Of a DNA stretch of 50,593 nucleotides, positions 1 through 8,697 are shown in pieces (the first letter of the stretch is position 1; each line of letters opens with the position of its first letter). The translations under genes and the position numbers were made by a program. A model generated the notes under the pieces. The model was given only the letters and a program-made list of their open reading frames with translations, was not told the origin of the DNA and searched no databases. The stretch spans positions 1-50,593 of the forward strand of contig ONVI01000014.1 of the NCBI GenBank assembly GCA_900321275.1, written 5' to 3'. This DNA is from an uncultured Eubacteriales bacterium. Lineage in GTDB: Bacteria; Bacillota; Clostridia; Oscillospirales; Oscillospiraceae.

Positions 1-963
1 CTGAACACCCTGGTCCGCGGCCAGAAGCTGCCGATCTTCTCCGGCTCCGGTCTGCCGCACGCAGCGCTCGCGGCGCAGATCGCGCGTCAGGCCAAGGTGT
101 TGGGCGACAACGAGACCTTCGCCGTCGTCTTCGCCGCCATCGGCATCACCTTTGAGGAGTCCGAGTACTTCATCAGCGACTTCCGCCGCACCGGCGCCAT
201 CGACCGCACCGTCGTCTTCTCCAACCTGGCGAACGACCCCGCGGTCGAGCGTATCGCCACCCCGCGCATGGCCCTGACCGCCGCCGAGTACCTGGCCTTC
301 GAGAAGGACATGCACGTGCTGGTCATCCTGACCGACATCACCAACTACGCCGAGGCCCTGCGTGAGATCTCCGCCGCCAAGAAGGAGGTTCCGGGCCGCC
401 GCGGCTATCCCGGCTATATGTACACCGACCTTGCCACCATGTACGAGCGCGCAGGCCGCCGCATCGGTCACAAGGGCTCCATCACCATGATCCCGATCCT
501 GACCATGCCCGAGGACGACAAGACCCACCCCATCCCCGACCTGACCGGCTACATCACCGAAGGCCAGATCATCCTCTCCCGTGAGCTGCACCGCAAGGGC
601 ATCGTGCCGCCCGTGAACGTCCTGCCGTCCCTGAGCCGTCTGAAGGACAAGGGCATCGGCGCGGGCAAGACCCGCGAGGACCACGCCGGCACCATGAACC
701 AGCTCTTCGCCGCCTATTCCCGCGGCAAGGACGCCAAGGAGCTCATGACCATTCTGGGCGAAGCGGCGCTTTCCGAGGACGACAAGCTCTACGCGAAATT
801 CGCCGAGGAGTTTGAGCGGGTCTACGTCAGCCAGGGCAACGAGACCAACCGCTCCATCGAGGAGACGCTGAACATCGGCTGGGAGCTTTTGAGCATCCTG
901 CCCAAGCGCGAGCTCAAGCGTATCAAGCCCGAGTACATTGAGAAGTACCTTCCCAAGAAGTAA
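1..963 (+). CDS. ntpB: V/A-type ATP synthase subunit B, 5'-truncated by the window edge
   Basis: This is the non-catalytic nucleotide-binding subunit of the V1/A1 head, which alternates with subunit A in the rotary hexamer. The frame is open from base 1, before any start codon, and begins with the subunit B signature [14 protein letters not shown], so roughly the first third of the protein lies upstream. Visible family features include the RQAKV stretch, the [13 protein letters not shown] region and the conserved C-terminal half ending in KYLPKK. Subunit D starts 35 bp downstream behind its own ribosome-binding site, which is the usual order of clostridial V-ATPase operons. Whether the enzyme makes ATP or pumps H+ or Na+ cannot be read here because the c-ring gene is not in the window. 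Confidence 0.96.
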   Translation: MNTLVRGQKLPIFSGSGLPHAALAAQIARQAKVLGDNETFAVVFAAIGITFEESEYFISDFRRTGAIDRTVVFSNLANDPAVERIATPRMALTAAEYLAFEKDMHVLVILTDITNYAEALREISAAKKEVPGRRGYPGYMYTDLATMYERAGRRIGHKGSITMIPILTMPEDDKTHPIPDLTGYITEGQIILSRELHRKGIVPPVNVLPSLSRLKDKGIGAGKTREDHAGTMNQLFAAYSRGKDAKELMTILGEAALSEDDKLYAKFAEEFERVYVSQGNETNRSIEETLNIGWELLSILPKRELKRIKPEYIEKYLPKK

Positions 964-998
964 AAAATCCTGACGTCAAGAATTGGAGGTGATACTTT

Positions 999-1649
999 TT
1001 GGCAGGTACCGCAATCATCCCGACCAGAATGGTCCTCAATCAGCTCAAGGGCAGGCTCAAGACCGCGCGCCGCGGCCACAAGCTGCTGAAGGATAAGCGG
1101 GACGAGCTGATGCGTCAGTTCATGGACGTGGTCAAGCGCAACAAGGTCCTGCGCGAGCGCGTGGAGGAGGGCCTGACGGAGGCCTTCGCGGCCCAGCAGG
1201 TCGCAAGCTCCATCATGTCGCCCGAGATGCTGGAGCAGGCGCTCATATATCCGCGCCAGAGTGTGGAGCTGGACATGAAGTTCAAGAACATCATGTCGGT
1301 CAACGTCCCGGTCTACAGCTTCCAGACCAAAAACAACGATCCCTCGGAGATCTACCCCTACGGCTTCGCGCAGACCAGCGGCGAGCTGGACGACGCGCTG
1401 GAGCATCTGGCAAAGGTTTTCGAGGATATGCTGGAGCTGGCCGAGGTCGAAAAGACCATGCAGCTTCTGGCGGAGGAGATCGAAAAGACCCGCCGCCGCG
1501 TCAACGCCCTCGAGTACGTCATGATCCCCGACCTGGAGGCCAACATCAAGTACATCACCATGAAGCTTGAGGAAAACGAGAACGCCACCAAGGTGCGGCT
1601 CCTCAAGGTCAAGGAGATGGTCCTCCAGCAGGCGCACAATTTCAAATAG
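999..1649 (+). CDS. ntpD: V/A-type ATP synthase subunit D
   Basis: Subunit D is the long coiled-coil central shaft that turns inside the A3B3 head and couples it to the membrane rotor. The 216-residue product has the family N-terminus (IIPTRMVLNQLKGRLKTARRGHKLLKDKRDEL) and long amphipathic helices at both ends, with length normal for the family. The start is TTG at 999, eight bases after GGAGGTGAT at 985-993; the ATG codons further in would cut off the conserved helix. It follows subunit B in the same operon and is the last gene, since a strong hairpin with a T-rich tail follows at 1659. Confidence 0.96.
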   Translation: MAGTAIIPTRMVLNQLKGRLKTARRGHKLLKDKRDELMRQFMDVVKRNKVLRERVEEGLTEAFAAQQVASSIMSPEMLEQALIYPRQSVELDMKFKNIMSVNVPVYSFQTKNNDPSEIYPYGFAQTSGELDDALEHLAKVFEDMLELAEVEKTMQLLAEEIEKTRRRVNALEYVMIPDLEANIKYITMKLEENENATKVRLLKVKEMVLQQAHNFK

Positions 1650-1658
1650 TTTTTGTAC

Positions 1659-1709
1659 AAAACGCCCCGAAGATTGCAGTTCAGATGCTTTCTCCGGGGC
1701 GTTTTCCCA
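1659..1709 (+). terminator. Rho-independent-like terminator of the V-ATPase operon
   Basis: The left arm AAAACGCCCCG (from 1659) pairs with CGGGGCGTTTT (1694-1704) across a loop of about 24 bases, and the downstream arm ends in a T run. It begins 10 bases after the ntpD stop codon. Confidence 0.75.
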
Positions 1710-1727
1710 ATAAAGCGGCGGCAAATA

Positions 1728-1757
1728 AAAAAGCGCCGGATTGGTTTCCGGCGCCTT
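1728..1757 (-). terminator. Second hairpin, oriented as a minus-strand terminator
   Basis: GCGCCGGA (1733-1740) and TCCGGCGC (1746-1753) form a tight stem with a five-base loop. An A-rich run (1724-1732) precedes it on the plus strand, so on the minus strand the stem would be followed by Ts. No minus-strand gene that would need it is convincingly visible upstream; it may serve an unrecognised transcript in 1760-2250. Confidence 0.45.
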
Positions 1758-2250
1758 GGAAGAAGCAGAGATCGACAGCGCGTAAACTCCCGGACGAAGA
1801 ACCGCTTGCCCGGTTCCCCGTTTTGGAGCATGTCGTCCTGCTTGGGGGGCGGTTTCTCGGATGATCCGGCGTAAGGAGGATGAGACTCCGCACAAGGCCG
1901 GTCCCGACATCACGGATCGGAGCGGCTCAGTTGATGAAGCCGACGATCATACAGGTGTGACGCCTTTCGCTGCCGCCGCTTTTCTCGCGGATCCCCTCCT
2001 TTCTCTCTCCGTCACCGCGTTATGGGTTGGACGCGTGAAAGAAATTTTTGTCGTGGACATCCCGCAGGCCGGCCGGTGATCCTGTCGCCCTGACCTGCGG
2101 CGCTTTCGCCTGTTTTGCACGGAACACCGAGACGTCCTCCAGACCGAGCCGGCAGGCATGCTCCGGCTGCCTGCGCATCTGTTCGATTAACCTGCATGTT
2201 CGGACCCGCAATTCGGCATCCACTGAAATCAGCTCCTCAGGAAGTGTCCC
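1758..2250. other. Long intergenic stretch without a supported gene
   Basis: About 490 bp between the ATPase terminators and the promoter of the XRE gene. Frames are open on both strands because of the base composition, but none has recognisable family content. The best candidate is a 67-codon minus-strand frame, 2223 to 2020, which starts with GTG and has GAGGAG nine bases upstream. It has no known domain and I do not call it. The base texture is less codon-like than in the neighbours, so this may be a decayed gene or a structured RNA. Confidence 0.4.
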
Positions 2251-2279
2251 TTGTGTTCTTTGCAGGCATATTGTATAAT
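2251..2279 (+). promoter_or_regulatory. Sigma-A type promoter for the XRE regulator gene
   Basis: TTGTGT (2251-2256), a 17-base spacer and a perfect TATAAT (2274-2279) lie about 85 bases before the start codon of the next gene. The spacing is ideal and the -35 box matches the consensus at four of six positions. Confidence 0.65.
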
Positions 2280-2363
2280 AAACGCACATGAAAAAACAGG
2301 GAAAAATCTCCGAAAAGTGGGGGCGTATTTCCGCAAAATATGCGAAAATGAGGGGGATGCACG

Positions 2364-2861
2364 ATGGCAAAGAGAGTCGGTACGGATAATAAGAATATTT
2401 ACCTGCGTTGCCGCGAGGCCGCCAGACTGACCAGAGAAGCCGCGGCGGAGCTGCTGGGATACATCTCGGCGGATCGCATCTACCGCATTGAAAAGGGCGC
2501 GCCTCCCAACCCCGAGGAGGTGCTGAGAATGGCCCGGTGTTATCACGACCCGACACTGTGCAACTATTACTGCGCAAACGAATGCCAGATCGGTCAGGAA
2601 TATGTCCCGGAGGTAAAGACCAGGGAACTGTCGCAGATCACGCTGGAGATGCTGGCGACGCTCAATTCCCTGAACCGGGACAGGGATCGCCTGATTGAGA
2701 TTACTGTCGACGGCGTGATTTCGGACGACGAGATCTCCGATTTTCTGGCGATTCAGGACTCGCTGGAAAAGATGTCTCTTGCCGTGAGCGCCCTCCGGCT
2801 GTGGGTCGACCAGAAGATCGCCGAAGGCAAGCTCGATAAATCCCGCTTCCCCGGTACCTGA
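2364..2861 (+). CDS. XRE-family helix-turn-helix transcriptional regulator
   Basis: A DNA-binding regulator of 165 residues. Residues about 10-60 form an XRE/Cro-type helix-turn-helix (REAARLTREAAAELLGY, then DRIYRIEKG, then PNPEEVLRMARCY), followed by a short cysteine-containing stretch (CNYYCANEC). A helical C-terminal half may mediate dimerisation or ligand sensing. GAGGGGG lies about nine bases before the ATG at 2364. It is monocistronic, with its own promoter at 2251. The target is unknown. The protein type is common in Oscillospirales genomes, but I do not recognise a characterised member. The Cys cluster could bind a metal. Confidence 0.85.
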   Translation: MAKRVGTDNKNIYLRCREAARLTREAAAELLGYISADRIYRIEKGAPPNPEEVLRMARCYHDPTLCNYYCANECQIGQEYVPEVKTRELSQITLEMLATLNSLNRDRDRLIEITVDGVISDDEISDFLAIQDSLEKMSLAVSALRLWVDQKIAEGKLDKSRFPGT

Positions 2862-3073
2862 AGGCGCGGGTTTCGTTTTGCTGCAAGTCTCCCGGAGAGA
2901 GCTGCTGCTTTTTCCGGGACATTCCGACTGTCGGTACTATTCGGGTGTGGACGTGTGTCCGCGCTGCGGCGGGATGCACCATATCGTTTCGGGGCTCCTT
3001 TTGAGCGGAAGCCTGAAGTCCCTGTTCAAATAGAAGCATGCAGCGGGAAAAGCGGCAATCTGCCCGGGCCTTC
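2862..3073. other. Intergenic stretch with one doubtful short frame
   Basis: This lies between the XRE gene and the hairpin at 3074. A plus-strand frame from TTG 2878 to the stop at 3031-3033 would encode 51 residues with a CPRCGG zinc-ribbon-like motif, but it has no good ribosome-binding site. It may be a remnant or chance. Nothing else is supported here. Confidence 0.3.
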
Positions 3074-3101
3074 ACATCCAGCGTCCTGCTGGATGTTTTT
3101 T
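3074..3101 (+). terminator. Rho-independent terminator
   Basis: ACATCCAGC (3074-3082) and GCTGGATGT (3088-3096) form a perfect 9-bp stem with a five-base loop, followed by a T run. It closes the XRE transcript and insulates the murI promoter. Confidence 0.8.
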
Positions 3102-3155
3102 GCGGCTGGGCGGTCTGTTCCTCCGCAATCTCCGCAAGCGCGCGTGATTTTCCTC

Positions 3156-3184
3156 TTGCCAAGCGCGTCGCTTTACGTTATATT
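3156..3184 (+). promoter_or_regulatory. Sigma-A type promoter for the murI-DUF1934-argS operon
   Basis: TTGCCA (3156-3161), a 17-base spacer and TATATT (3179-3184) lie about 40 bases before the murI start codon. It follows the terminator at 3074 directly and is the only good promoter ahead of the three co-directional genes. Confidence 0.75.
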
Positions 3185-3222
3185 ATATCTCTGCCATTAC
3201 AAACGTACAGGAGGCGAGAGAT

Positions 3223-4035
3223 ATGGACAACCGGCCCATCGGCGTTTACGACTCCGGCATCGGCGGGCTCACCGGCCTGAAAGCGCTGCGAAAGCTCCTG
3301 CCCGGGGAGGACTTTGTCTTCTTCGGTGATTCCGGCCGCATGCCCTACGGGCCGAGACCGCGGGACGAGCTGCGCAGGATCGCAAAGCAGGATATGGACT
3401 TTCTCGCGCAGTTTGACGTGAAGGCCATCCTCGCCGCCTGCGGCACCATCTCCAGCGCCGCCCGCCCTGTGCTGGCGGAATACCCCATCCCGGCCTTCGG
3501 TGTGGTGGACCCGGCCCTCGACGCCCTGGCCGCCGTGCCGGGAGACAAGCCCCTGTGCATCATCGCCACCGCCGCGAGCATTCACAGCGGGGAGTTCACA
3601 GACGCGCTCGCGGAGCGCTGCCGGCACAGCCGGGAAATCGTCGGCGTGCCGTGCCCGGAATTTGCGCCCATGATCGAGGCGGGACATATTCGCCGCCGCG
3701 ATCCGGTTGTCATACAAGCCGTTGCCCGCGCACTGAAATTGATCCGGGGCCGCGACTTCGGGGCGCTGCTGCTGGGCTGCACCCACTACGGGATCATCGA
3801 GGCCGCAATCCGGGATTTTCTCGGGGAAGACGTCCCGCTGCTCTCGGCTTCGGAGTGCGCGGCGAAAGCCCTGCGCGCTTATCTGACGGAAGCCGGACTC
3901 ACGAATGAAAGACAGACCGGCGGCACCGCGCGGTATTTTGAAAGCGGCGATCTCCGACATTTTGAGGCCTTCGCCGAACCCTATCTTGAACACGGCCCCG
4001 TTCACGCGGAGCGGGCGCCCCTTATGGAGCTTTGA
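3223..4035 (+). CDS. murI: Glutamate racemase
   Basis: MurI interconverts L- and D-glutamate in the cytoplasm without a cofactor and supplies D-Glu for the second residue of the peptidoglycan stem peptide. The 270-residue protein has the N-terminal PIGVYDSGIGGLTGL signature and FFGDSGRMPYG. Both catalytic cysteines are present: Cys73 in AACGT and Cys186 in LLGCTHYG. Length is normal. The start ATG lies behind AGGAGGCGAGAG. It is the first gene of an operon with the DUF1934 gene and argS. The first cysteine motif reads AACGT rather than the usual VACNT, a variation seen in some Clostridia. Confidence 0.94.
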   Translation: MDNRPIGVYDSGIGGLTGLKALRKLLPGEDFVFFGDSGRMPYGPRPRDELRRIAKQDMDFLAQFDVKAILAACGTISSAARPVLAEYPIPAFGVVDPALDALAAVPGDKPLCIIATAASIHSGEFTDALAERCRHSREIVGVPCPEFAPMIEAGHIRRRDPVVIQAVARALKLIRGRDFGALLLGCTHYGIIEAAIRDFLGEDVPLLSASECAAKALRAYLTEAGLTNERQTGGTARYFESGDLRHFEAFAEPYLEHGPVHAERAPLMEL

Positions 4036-4040
4036 AACCT

Positions 4041-4463
4041 ATGATGAAAGACGTAGTGATTTATATCCGCAGCCTTTACGGCTACGGCGAGGACGAGGAC
4101 ACCATCGACTTCACCACCGACGGCCTGTATACCTTCGACGGGGACACCGCCTGCCTCACCTATGAGGAGAGCGAGGTCACCGGCATGGAGGGTACCCGCA
4201 CCAGCGTGATGGTCATGCCCGACAAGGTGGTGGTCGACCGCGACGGCACCGTGACAAGCCGCATGGTTTTCTCCCCCGGAGAGAAGCATGCCTTCCTCTA
4301 CGATACCCCGGTGGGCGCGGCAACCATGCACATGAACACCCGCAGCGTGCAGAGCCGCTTCAACGAGCACGGCGGCCACATGGAGATCGACTATGTGGTC
4401 GACATGGAGCACGCCTTCGCCAGCCGCAACAAGTTCAAAATGACGGTGAAGGAACGGTCGTAA
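4041..4463 (+). CDS. DUF1934 (YwiB-like) beta-barrel protein
   Basis: A cytoplasmic protein of about 140 residues and unknown function, rich in beta strands (VVIYIRSLYGYGEDEDTIDFTTDGLY; MTVKER at the C-terminus). It matches the DUF1934 family, whose Bacillus member YwiB lies beside argS as here. I start it at ATG 4041, 12 bases after GGAG at 4026-4029. The in-frame TTG at 4032 is too close to that site. It begins just after the murI stop and is followed 25 bp later by argS. The link to ArgS is genomic only. Confidence 0.85.
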   Translation: MMKDVVIYIRSLYGYGEDEDTIDFTTDGLYTFDGDTACLTYEESEVTGMEGTRTSVMVMPDKVVVDRDGTVTSRMVFSPGEKHAFLYDTPVGAATMHMNTRSVQSRFNEHGGHMEIDYVVDMEHAFASRNKFKMTVKERS

Positions 4464-4488
4464 ATATATAAAACAGGAGATATACACG

Positions 4489-6228
4489 ATGGCAAACATG
4501 ATCCAGAACGCGAAGGACAGCATCAATGTCCTGCTGCAGAAAGCCTGCGAGAAGGCGGCGGAGGCGGGACAGCTCCCGGCGGGGGCCGTTCTTGCCGGCA
4601 CGGTGGAGATCCCCAAGGACACCGCCAACGGCGACTATGCCGCAAACCACGCCATGACCGGCGCGCGCGCCCTGCACATGGCCCCGCGCAAGATCGCCGA
4701 GGCCCTGGTTCAGAGCCTGGATCTGACGGGCACCTGGTTTTCCTCCGTGGAGGTCGCGGGCCCCGGCTTTATCAACTTCCGCCTCGGCCCCGGCTGGTAC
4801 GCCGACACGCTCGGCTGCGTCGCTTCCGAAGGGGAGGACTACGGCCGCGTGGACGAGGGTCACGGCAAGCGCGTGATGGTGGAGTTTGTCTCCGCCAACC
4901 CCACCGGCCCCATGCACATGGGCAACGCCCGCGGCGGCGTCCTGGGCGACGCGCTGGCGAGTGTTCTGGACCGCGCGGGCTATCAGGTCTGGCGCGAGTT
5001 CTACGTCAACGACGCGGGCAACCAGATCGAGAAGTTCGCCTCCTCCATCGACGCGCGCTACCGCCAGCTCCTGCTGGGAGAGGACGCGGTGGAGTTCCCC
5101 GCCGACGGCTACCAGGGCGAGGACATCAAGGACCTGGCAAAGGCGTTTTATGACGAATTCGGCGACAGCTGCCTGAATAAGGACGTTTCAGAGCGCCACG
5201 AGGCCATGGCAAAATTCGGCCTTGAGCGCAACATTCCCAAAATGCAGGCCGACCTTAAGCGCTACGGCGTGAAATACGACCAGTGGTTCTTTGAATCCTC
5301 CCTGCATGAGAGCGGCTTTGTCGCCGACACGGTCAAAAAGCTCGGCGAGCGCGGCTATACCTACGAGAAGGACGGGGCGCTCTGGCTCAAGACGGCGCAG
5401 ATTCTGACCGAGAATCTCCTGAAGGCGGGAAAAAAGCAGGAGGAGATCGACAAGCTCGATCTCAAGGACGACGTGCTGAAACGTGCCAACGGCTTCTATA
5501 CCTACTTTGCCGCCGACATCGCCTACCACCGCAACAAGCTGGAGACCCGCGGCTTCGACTGCGCCGTCAACGTCTGGGGCGCGGATCACCACGGGCATGT
5601 GGCAAGGCTCAAGGGCGCGCTGGACGCGCTGGGGCTCGACGGGGAGCACCGGCTCCACATCGTCCTCATGCAGCTCGTCAAGCTGATGAGCGACGGGCAG
5701 GAGGTCAGAATGTCCAAGCGCACCGGCAAGGCGATCAGCCTTACGAATCTGCTGGACGACATCCCGGTGGATTCCGCCCGCTACTTCTTCAACTCCCGGC
5801 CCGAGTCGCCGGTGCTGTTCGATCTGGAGCTTGCCCAGCGTCAGGACAACGAAAACCCGGTCTACTACGTCCAGTACGCCCACGCCCGCATCTGCACGCT
5901 GATCGAGAATCTGGCCGCCGAGGGGCACGCCATCCCTGATACGGTGGACGCCGCGCTTCTCACGGACGAGACGGAGAAGGAGCTCATCAAGCAGCTCGCC
6001 GCCCTGCCGGACGAGATACGCCTCGCCGCGCGGGACTATGACCCCAGCCGCATCAACAAGTACGTCACCGAGCTTGCCGCCCGTTTCCACCGCTTCTACA
6101 CGGTCTGCCGCATCAAGGACGCGGAGCCGGGGCTTCTGGAGGCGCGGCTGTATCTCGCTGACTGCGTGCGCCGGGTGATTGCGGTGTCGCTTGCCATCAT
6201 CGGCGTTTCCGCCCCGGAGAGAATGTAA
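4489..6228 (+). CDS. argS: Arginyl-tRNA synthetase
   Basis: ArgRS charges tRNA-Arg with arginine using ATP; it is a class I synthetase. The 579-residue protein has the N-terminal tRNA-binding domain (about 1-110). The HIGH-type motif is HMGN at about residue 143 in SANPTGPMHMGNARG, and the KMSKS counterpart is MSKR at about residue 408. The C-terminal anticodon-binding DALR domain ends in IGVSAPERM. Length and motif spacing are normal. GGAG lies shortly before the ATG. It is the last gene of the murI operon and ends 12 bp before a hairpin shared with the convergent transporter gene. Confidence 0.97.
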   Translation: MANMIQNAKDSINVLLQKACEKAAEAGQLPAGAVLAGTVEIPKDTANGDYAANHAMTGARALHMAPRKIAEALVQSLDLTGTWFSSVEVAGPGFINFRLGPGWYADTLGCVASEGEDYGRVDEGHGKRVMVEFVSANPTGPMHMGNARGGVLGDALASVLDRAGYQVWREFYVNDAGNQIEKFASSIDARYRQLLLGEDAVEFPADGYQGEDIKDLAKAFYDEFGDSCLNKDVSERHEAMAKFGLERNIPKMQADLKRYGVKYDQWFFESSLHESGFVADTVKKLGERGYTYEKDGALWLKTAQILTENLLKAGKKQEEIDKLDLKDDVLKRANGFYTYFAADIAYHRNKLETRGFDCAVNVWGADHHGHVARLKGALDALGLDGEHRLHIVLMQLVKLMSDGQEVRMSKRTGKAISLTNLLDDIPVDSARYFFNSRPESPVLFDLELAQRQDNENPVYYVQYAHARICTLIENLAAEGHAIPDTVDAALLTDETEKELIKQLAALPDEIRLAARDYDPSRINKYVTELAARFHRFYTVCRIKDAEPGLLEARLYLADCVRRVIAVSLAIIGVSAPERM

Positions 6229-6239
6229 TATCAATAATT

Positions 6240-6270
6240 TGAGCGCACCCGGACGGGCGCGCTCAGTATT
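6240..6270. terminator. Bidirectional terminator between argS and the MFS gene
   Basis: TGAGCGC (6240-6246) and GCGCTCA (6259-6265) pair, extended by CCCG/CGGG inside, with T/A-rich flanks on both sides. It lies between two convergent genes and can serve both. Confidence 0.7.
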
Positions 6271-7433
6271 TATTCCGCAGCCAGCCGCAGTCTGCGGTAG
6301 GCGAGTTCGAGCATGGCGATGTTGAGCAGGGCGAAAAACAGGAGAAACAGCGGCAGGATTCCGATGCCGACGGCCTGCTGGAGATAGCCGAAGACCAGGG
6401 GCATGAAGGTGCTGCCGATATAGGCGGAGGCCATCTGCAGACCGATCACCGCCGCGCTGTATCTCCTGCCGAAGTTTGCCGGGGCCATGTGCTGAATGGA
6501 GGGATAGACAGGCCCCATGCCCGTGCCGATGACGACGAAGCCGACGGCGGCGACAAGGCTCCCCGCGATGGGGAGCGCGACCAGCAGGATGCCGAAGAGC
6601 TCCACCGCGATCCCGATGCGGATGAGCTTTCTGTCGCCCAATCGGTCGGAGACAAAGCCGGAGATAAGCCTGCCCAGCATCAGCCCGCCGAAGATCAGGG
6701 AGCCGGAGGCGGCGATCGTCTCGTCGCTCAGTCCCGTCCGGGTTCCCGCAAAATAACTCGGCACCCAGAGAAAACAGGTCGCCTCGCCGGAGCAGTAGGC
6801 GAAAAAGCCGATCAGCGTCAGTACCACGCCCGGCACCCGCAGCGTCTCGGGGATGCCCGCGCTGTCCGGCGCCTCTCCGCCCTCCGCGTCGTTCTTTTTC
6901 CACAGGGGCAGGGAGAGGACGCAGACCAGCAGGATGCCGATCTGGATATACGCCGTCCAGCGGTAGCCCTCGTTCCAGCGCGCAAGCTTCAGCGCCAGGG
7001 CCATGATCGTCGGGCTGATGACCGCGCCCACGCCGTAGAAGCAGTGCAGGAAGTTCATCACGGACGAGGGATAGTGGTTTGCGACGTAGTGGTTGACGGA
7101 TGCGTCGATGGAGCCCGCGCCGAGCCCGTAGGGGATGGCGAAGAGAATCAGCATCCAGTAGCGCGTCGAGACCGAAAAACCCAGAAGACCGATCACCGTG
7201 AGCAGAATGGACACGATCACAATCCACTTTGTATGGTATTTCCGGATGAGCCGGGGGCTGAACAGCGCCGAGATGATGGTCATGAAGCAGATCACCATCG
7301 ACACATAGCCCGCCCAGGACGAGGGCACGCCGAACACCGTCTGCATTTTCGGCCAGCCGGAGCCGAGCAGGGAATCCGGCAGCCCCAGGCTGATAAAGAT
7401 CAGGTAGATGACTGCCAGCAGCAGAGAACCCAT
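6270..7433 (-). CDS. Major facilitator superfamily transporter
   Basis: An inner-membrane secondary transporter of 387 residues with about 12 hydrophobic helices. The first motif region (LIFISLGLPDSLLGSGWP) and the loop motif SPRLIRKYHTK after helix 2 resemble the FHS/FucP-like and YfkF-like MFS branches, which include sugar uptake and efflux carriers. A charged cytoplasmic loop (KKNDAEGGEAPDS) splits the two halves and SDRLGDRKLIRIG is the second-half counterpart of the loop motif. The start ATG has GGAGTAAGGAGG upstream. It is probably monocistronic. The substrate cannot be told from sequence. Confidence 0.85.
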   Translation of the reverse strand: MGSLLLAVIYLIFISLGLPDSLLGSGWPKMQTVFGVPSSWAGYVSMVICFMTIISALFSPRLIRKYHTKWIVIVSILLTVIGLLGFSVSTRYWMLILFAIPYGLGAGSIDASVNHYVANHYPSSVMNFLHCFYGVGAVISPTIMALALKLARWNEGYRWTAYIQIGILLVCVLSLPLWKKNDAEGGEAPDSAGIPETLRVPGVVLTLIGFFAYCSGEATCFLWVPSYFAGTRTGLSDETIAASGSLIFGGLMLGRLISGFVSDRLGDRKLIRIGIAVELFGILLVALPIAGSLVAAVGFVVIGTGMGPVYPSIQHMAPANFGRRYSAAVIGLQMASAYIGSTFMPLVFGYLQQAVGIGILPLFLLFFALLNIAMLELAYRRLRLAAE

Positions 7434-7537
7434 TTGGTTTTTCCTCCTTACTCCGGTTCAGTATTTCGAGCTTTTCGGGCAAAGTCAGGCGGATAATCCG
7501 CCGTCAGGATGTGCGCGGGGATTTATTCAGCGCTTCC

Positions 7538-8518
7538 CTAAGGCAATACCGCATAATTCGGCAAGAGCAGATCCTGAGAAAATTTGGGTTCTGATAAAGG
7601 CACTTTTTCGCAGATGTACTTTGTGTACCTCAAGTCCAGCGAACTGTCCAGGTAGATCTCTTCCCGCACCTTCAATTGGTATTCCGGTCTGGTCATATAG
7701 TAGAGCAGAAATTCCAGGATGACCGCGCTGCCCAGACTCCGCCCCTCGATTTTGAACTGGGAAAACCCGTCCGGCAGATAGATGTTCCGGATGTCCTCGA
7801 TCCCGATAAAGCCGGGATTCTGCATCGCGTCGGAAAAGCGGTAGCCCCGCGCGGCGTTCGGCGAGACGCAGACGTGCTCCGGGCAGGCCTCACCGAGATT
7901 TTTCCGGCTCACGTTTTCATAGCAGGCCCTTCTGTCCGGGCAGGCGAACCAGCAGCACTCGTTGCACAGAAACTCAAGCTTCCGCTTCTGTCCTTCAGAC
8001 AGCGCGTGAAGCTTGTCAAAGGCCCTGTTCAGGCGGAAATCCGGCACAACACAGCGAAATTCCCCGCGGTCAAGCTCCGCCTCGAGCTGTGCAAAATCCG
8101 TCAGCACCTTGGTCGTGGAGGAGACAAAATAGAAGCCGGGGTAGCTCTTTCGGAGATACTGCAGCAGCAGATCGGAGCTGAGGATCACGCCGCCCGGAAT
8201 CGGGCCGTTGTTTTCAAACAGGCGGCACAGGGCGTTGCATTTCGGATCGCTGAGGTGCTCTTCCCGCAGGAGAGAATTGCTGAAGGTCAGGCGCGCGGAG
8301 ATCCCGTATTCCCGTGTCAGCGCCGCGGCATTCTCCGGCTTTGCGTCGCCGAAGCCGACCCGGCCGCCGCCCCAGAGACAGTCCGCCGGCGCGCCGTAGA
8401 TCGACCCGATCCCGCACCAGTCGTAGAAGTATTCCCGATGCTCCCGATACAGGGGCAGAAACACGCGGTACAATTCGTAAAATTCAAACAGGCCGGGGAG
8501 ATGATAAAATGCTTTCAT
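7538..8518 (-). CDS. U32-peptidase-like protein with a cysteine cluster
   Basis: This 326-residue protein is not assigned to a named family with certainty. The N-terminal half looks like a TIM-barrel repeat pattern (RLTFSNSLL, GGVILSSDLLLQYL, YFVSSTTKVLT). A cysteine-rich part follows (CNECCWFACPDRRAC, then CPEHVC) and then GIEDIRNIYLPDGFSQFKIEGR. A lone barrel followed by cysteines and an FKIEGR-like motif is typical of the U32 family, whose UbiU/UbiV, TrhP and RlhA members bind an iron-sulfur cluster and act in hydroxylation reactions. Function here is inferred only. GGGGAGCGAGG precedes the ATG. It is separated from the MFS gene by 104 bp on the same strand. Confidence 0.6.
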   Translation of the reverse strand: MKAFYHLPGLFEFYELYRVFLPLYREHREYFYDWCGIGSIYGAPADCLWGGGRVGFGDAKPENAAALTREYGISARLTFSNSLLREEHLSDPKCNALCRLFENNGPIPGGVILSSDLLLQYLRKSYPGFYFVSSTTKVLTDFAQLEAELDRGEFRCVVPDFRLNRAFDKLHALSEGQKRKLEFLCNECCWFACPDRRACYENVSRKNLGEACPEHVCVSPNAARGYRFSDAMQNPGFIGIEDIRNIYLPDGFSQFKIEGRSLGSAVILEFLLYYMTRPEYQLKVREEIYLDSSLDLRYTKYICEKVPLSEPKFSQDLLLPNYAVLP

Positions 8519-8603
8519 TGTCCTCGCTCCCCGTACCTTCCGCAGCTGCCGTACATGGCCATGCTTTCACACTCCCCGGCAAATTCAACACGTGCTGAGA
8601 GTA

Positions 8604-8632
8604 TAGCACATCCTGCCGGAATATGGTATACT
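8604..8632 (+). promoter_or_regulatory. Weak sigma-A type promoter for the NERD gene
   Basis: TATACT (8627-8632) is a good -10 box with TAGCAC 17 bases upstream as a poor -35 match. It lies 66 bp before the start of the NERD gene and just upstream of the divergent U32-like gene. Confidence 0.4.
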
Positions 8633-8697
8633 AAAATAGAGATATGCTATTGGAACACTGACTGCGTAGACGAAGCGGCCGGAAGGGAAGGTAAAAA

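Noticed and set aside
822-1913. 363-codon minus-strand frame opposite ntpB/ntpD
   Set aside because: Antisense of the ATPase genes, low-complexity His/Leu-rich shadow.
2020-2223. 67-codon minus-strand frame with GTG start and GAGGAG site
   Set aside because: No recognisable domain and it lies in a GC-rich region where open frames arise by chance; kept only as a lead.
2878-3033. 51-codon frame with a CPRCGG motif
   Set aside because: TTG start without a proper ribosome-binding site and only one CxxC pair.
5188-7482. 764-codon minus-strand frame across argS and the MFS gene
   Set aside because: Antisense shadow of argS; its sequence has no family features and the true minus-strand gene is the MFS frame.
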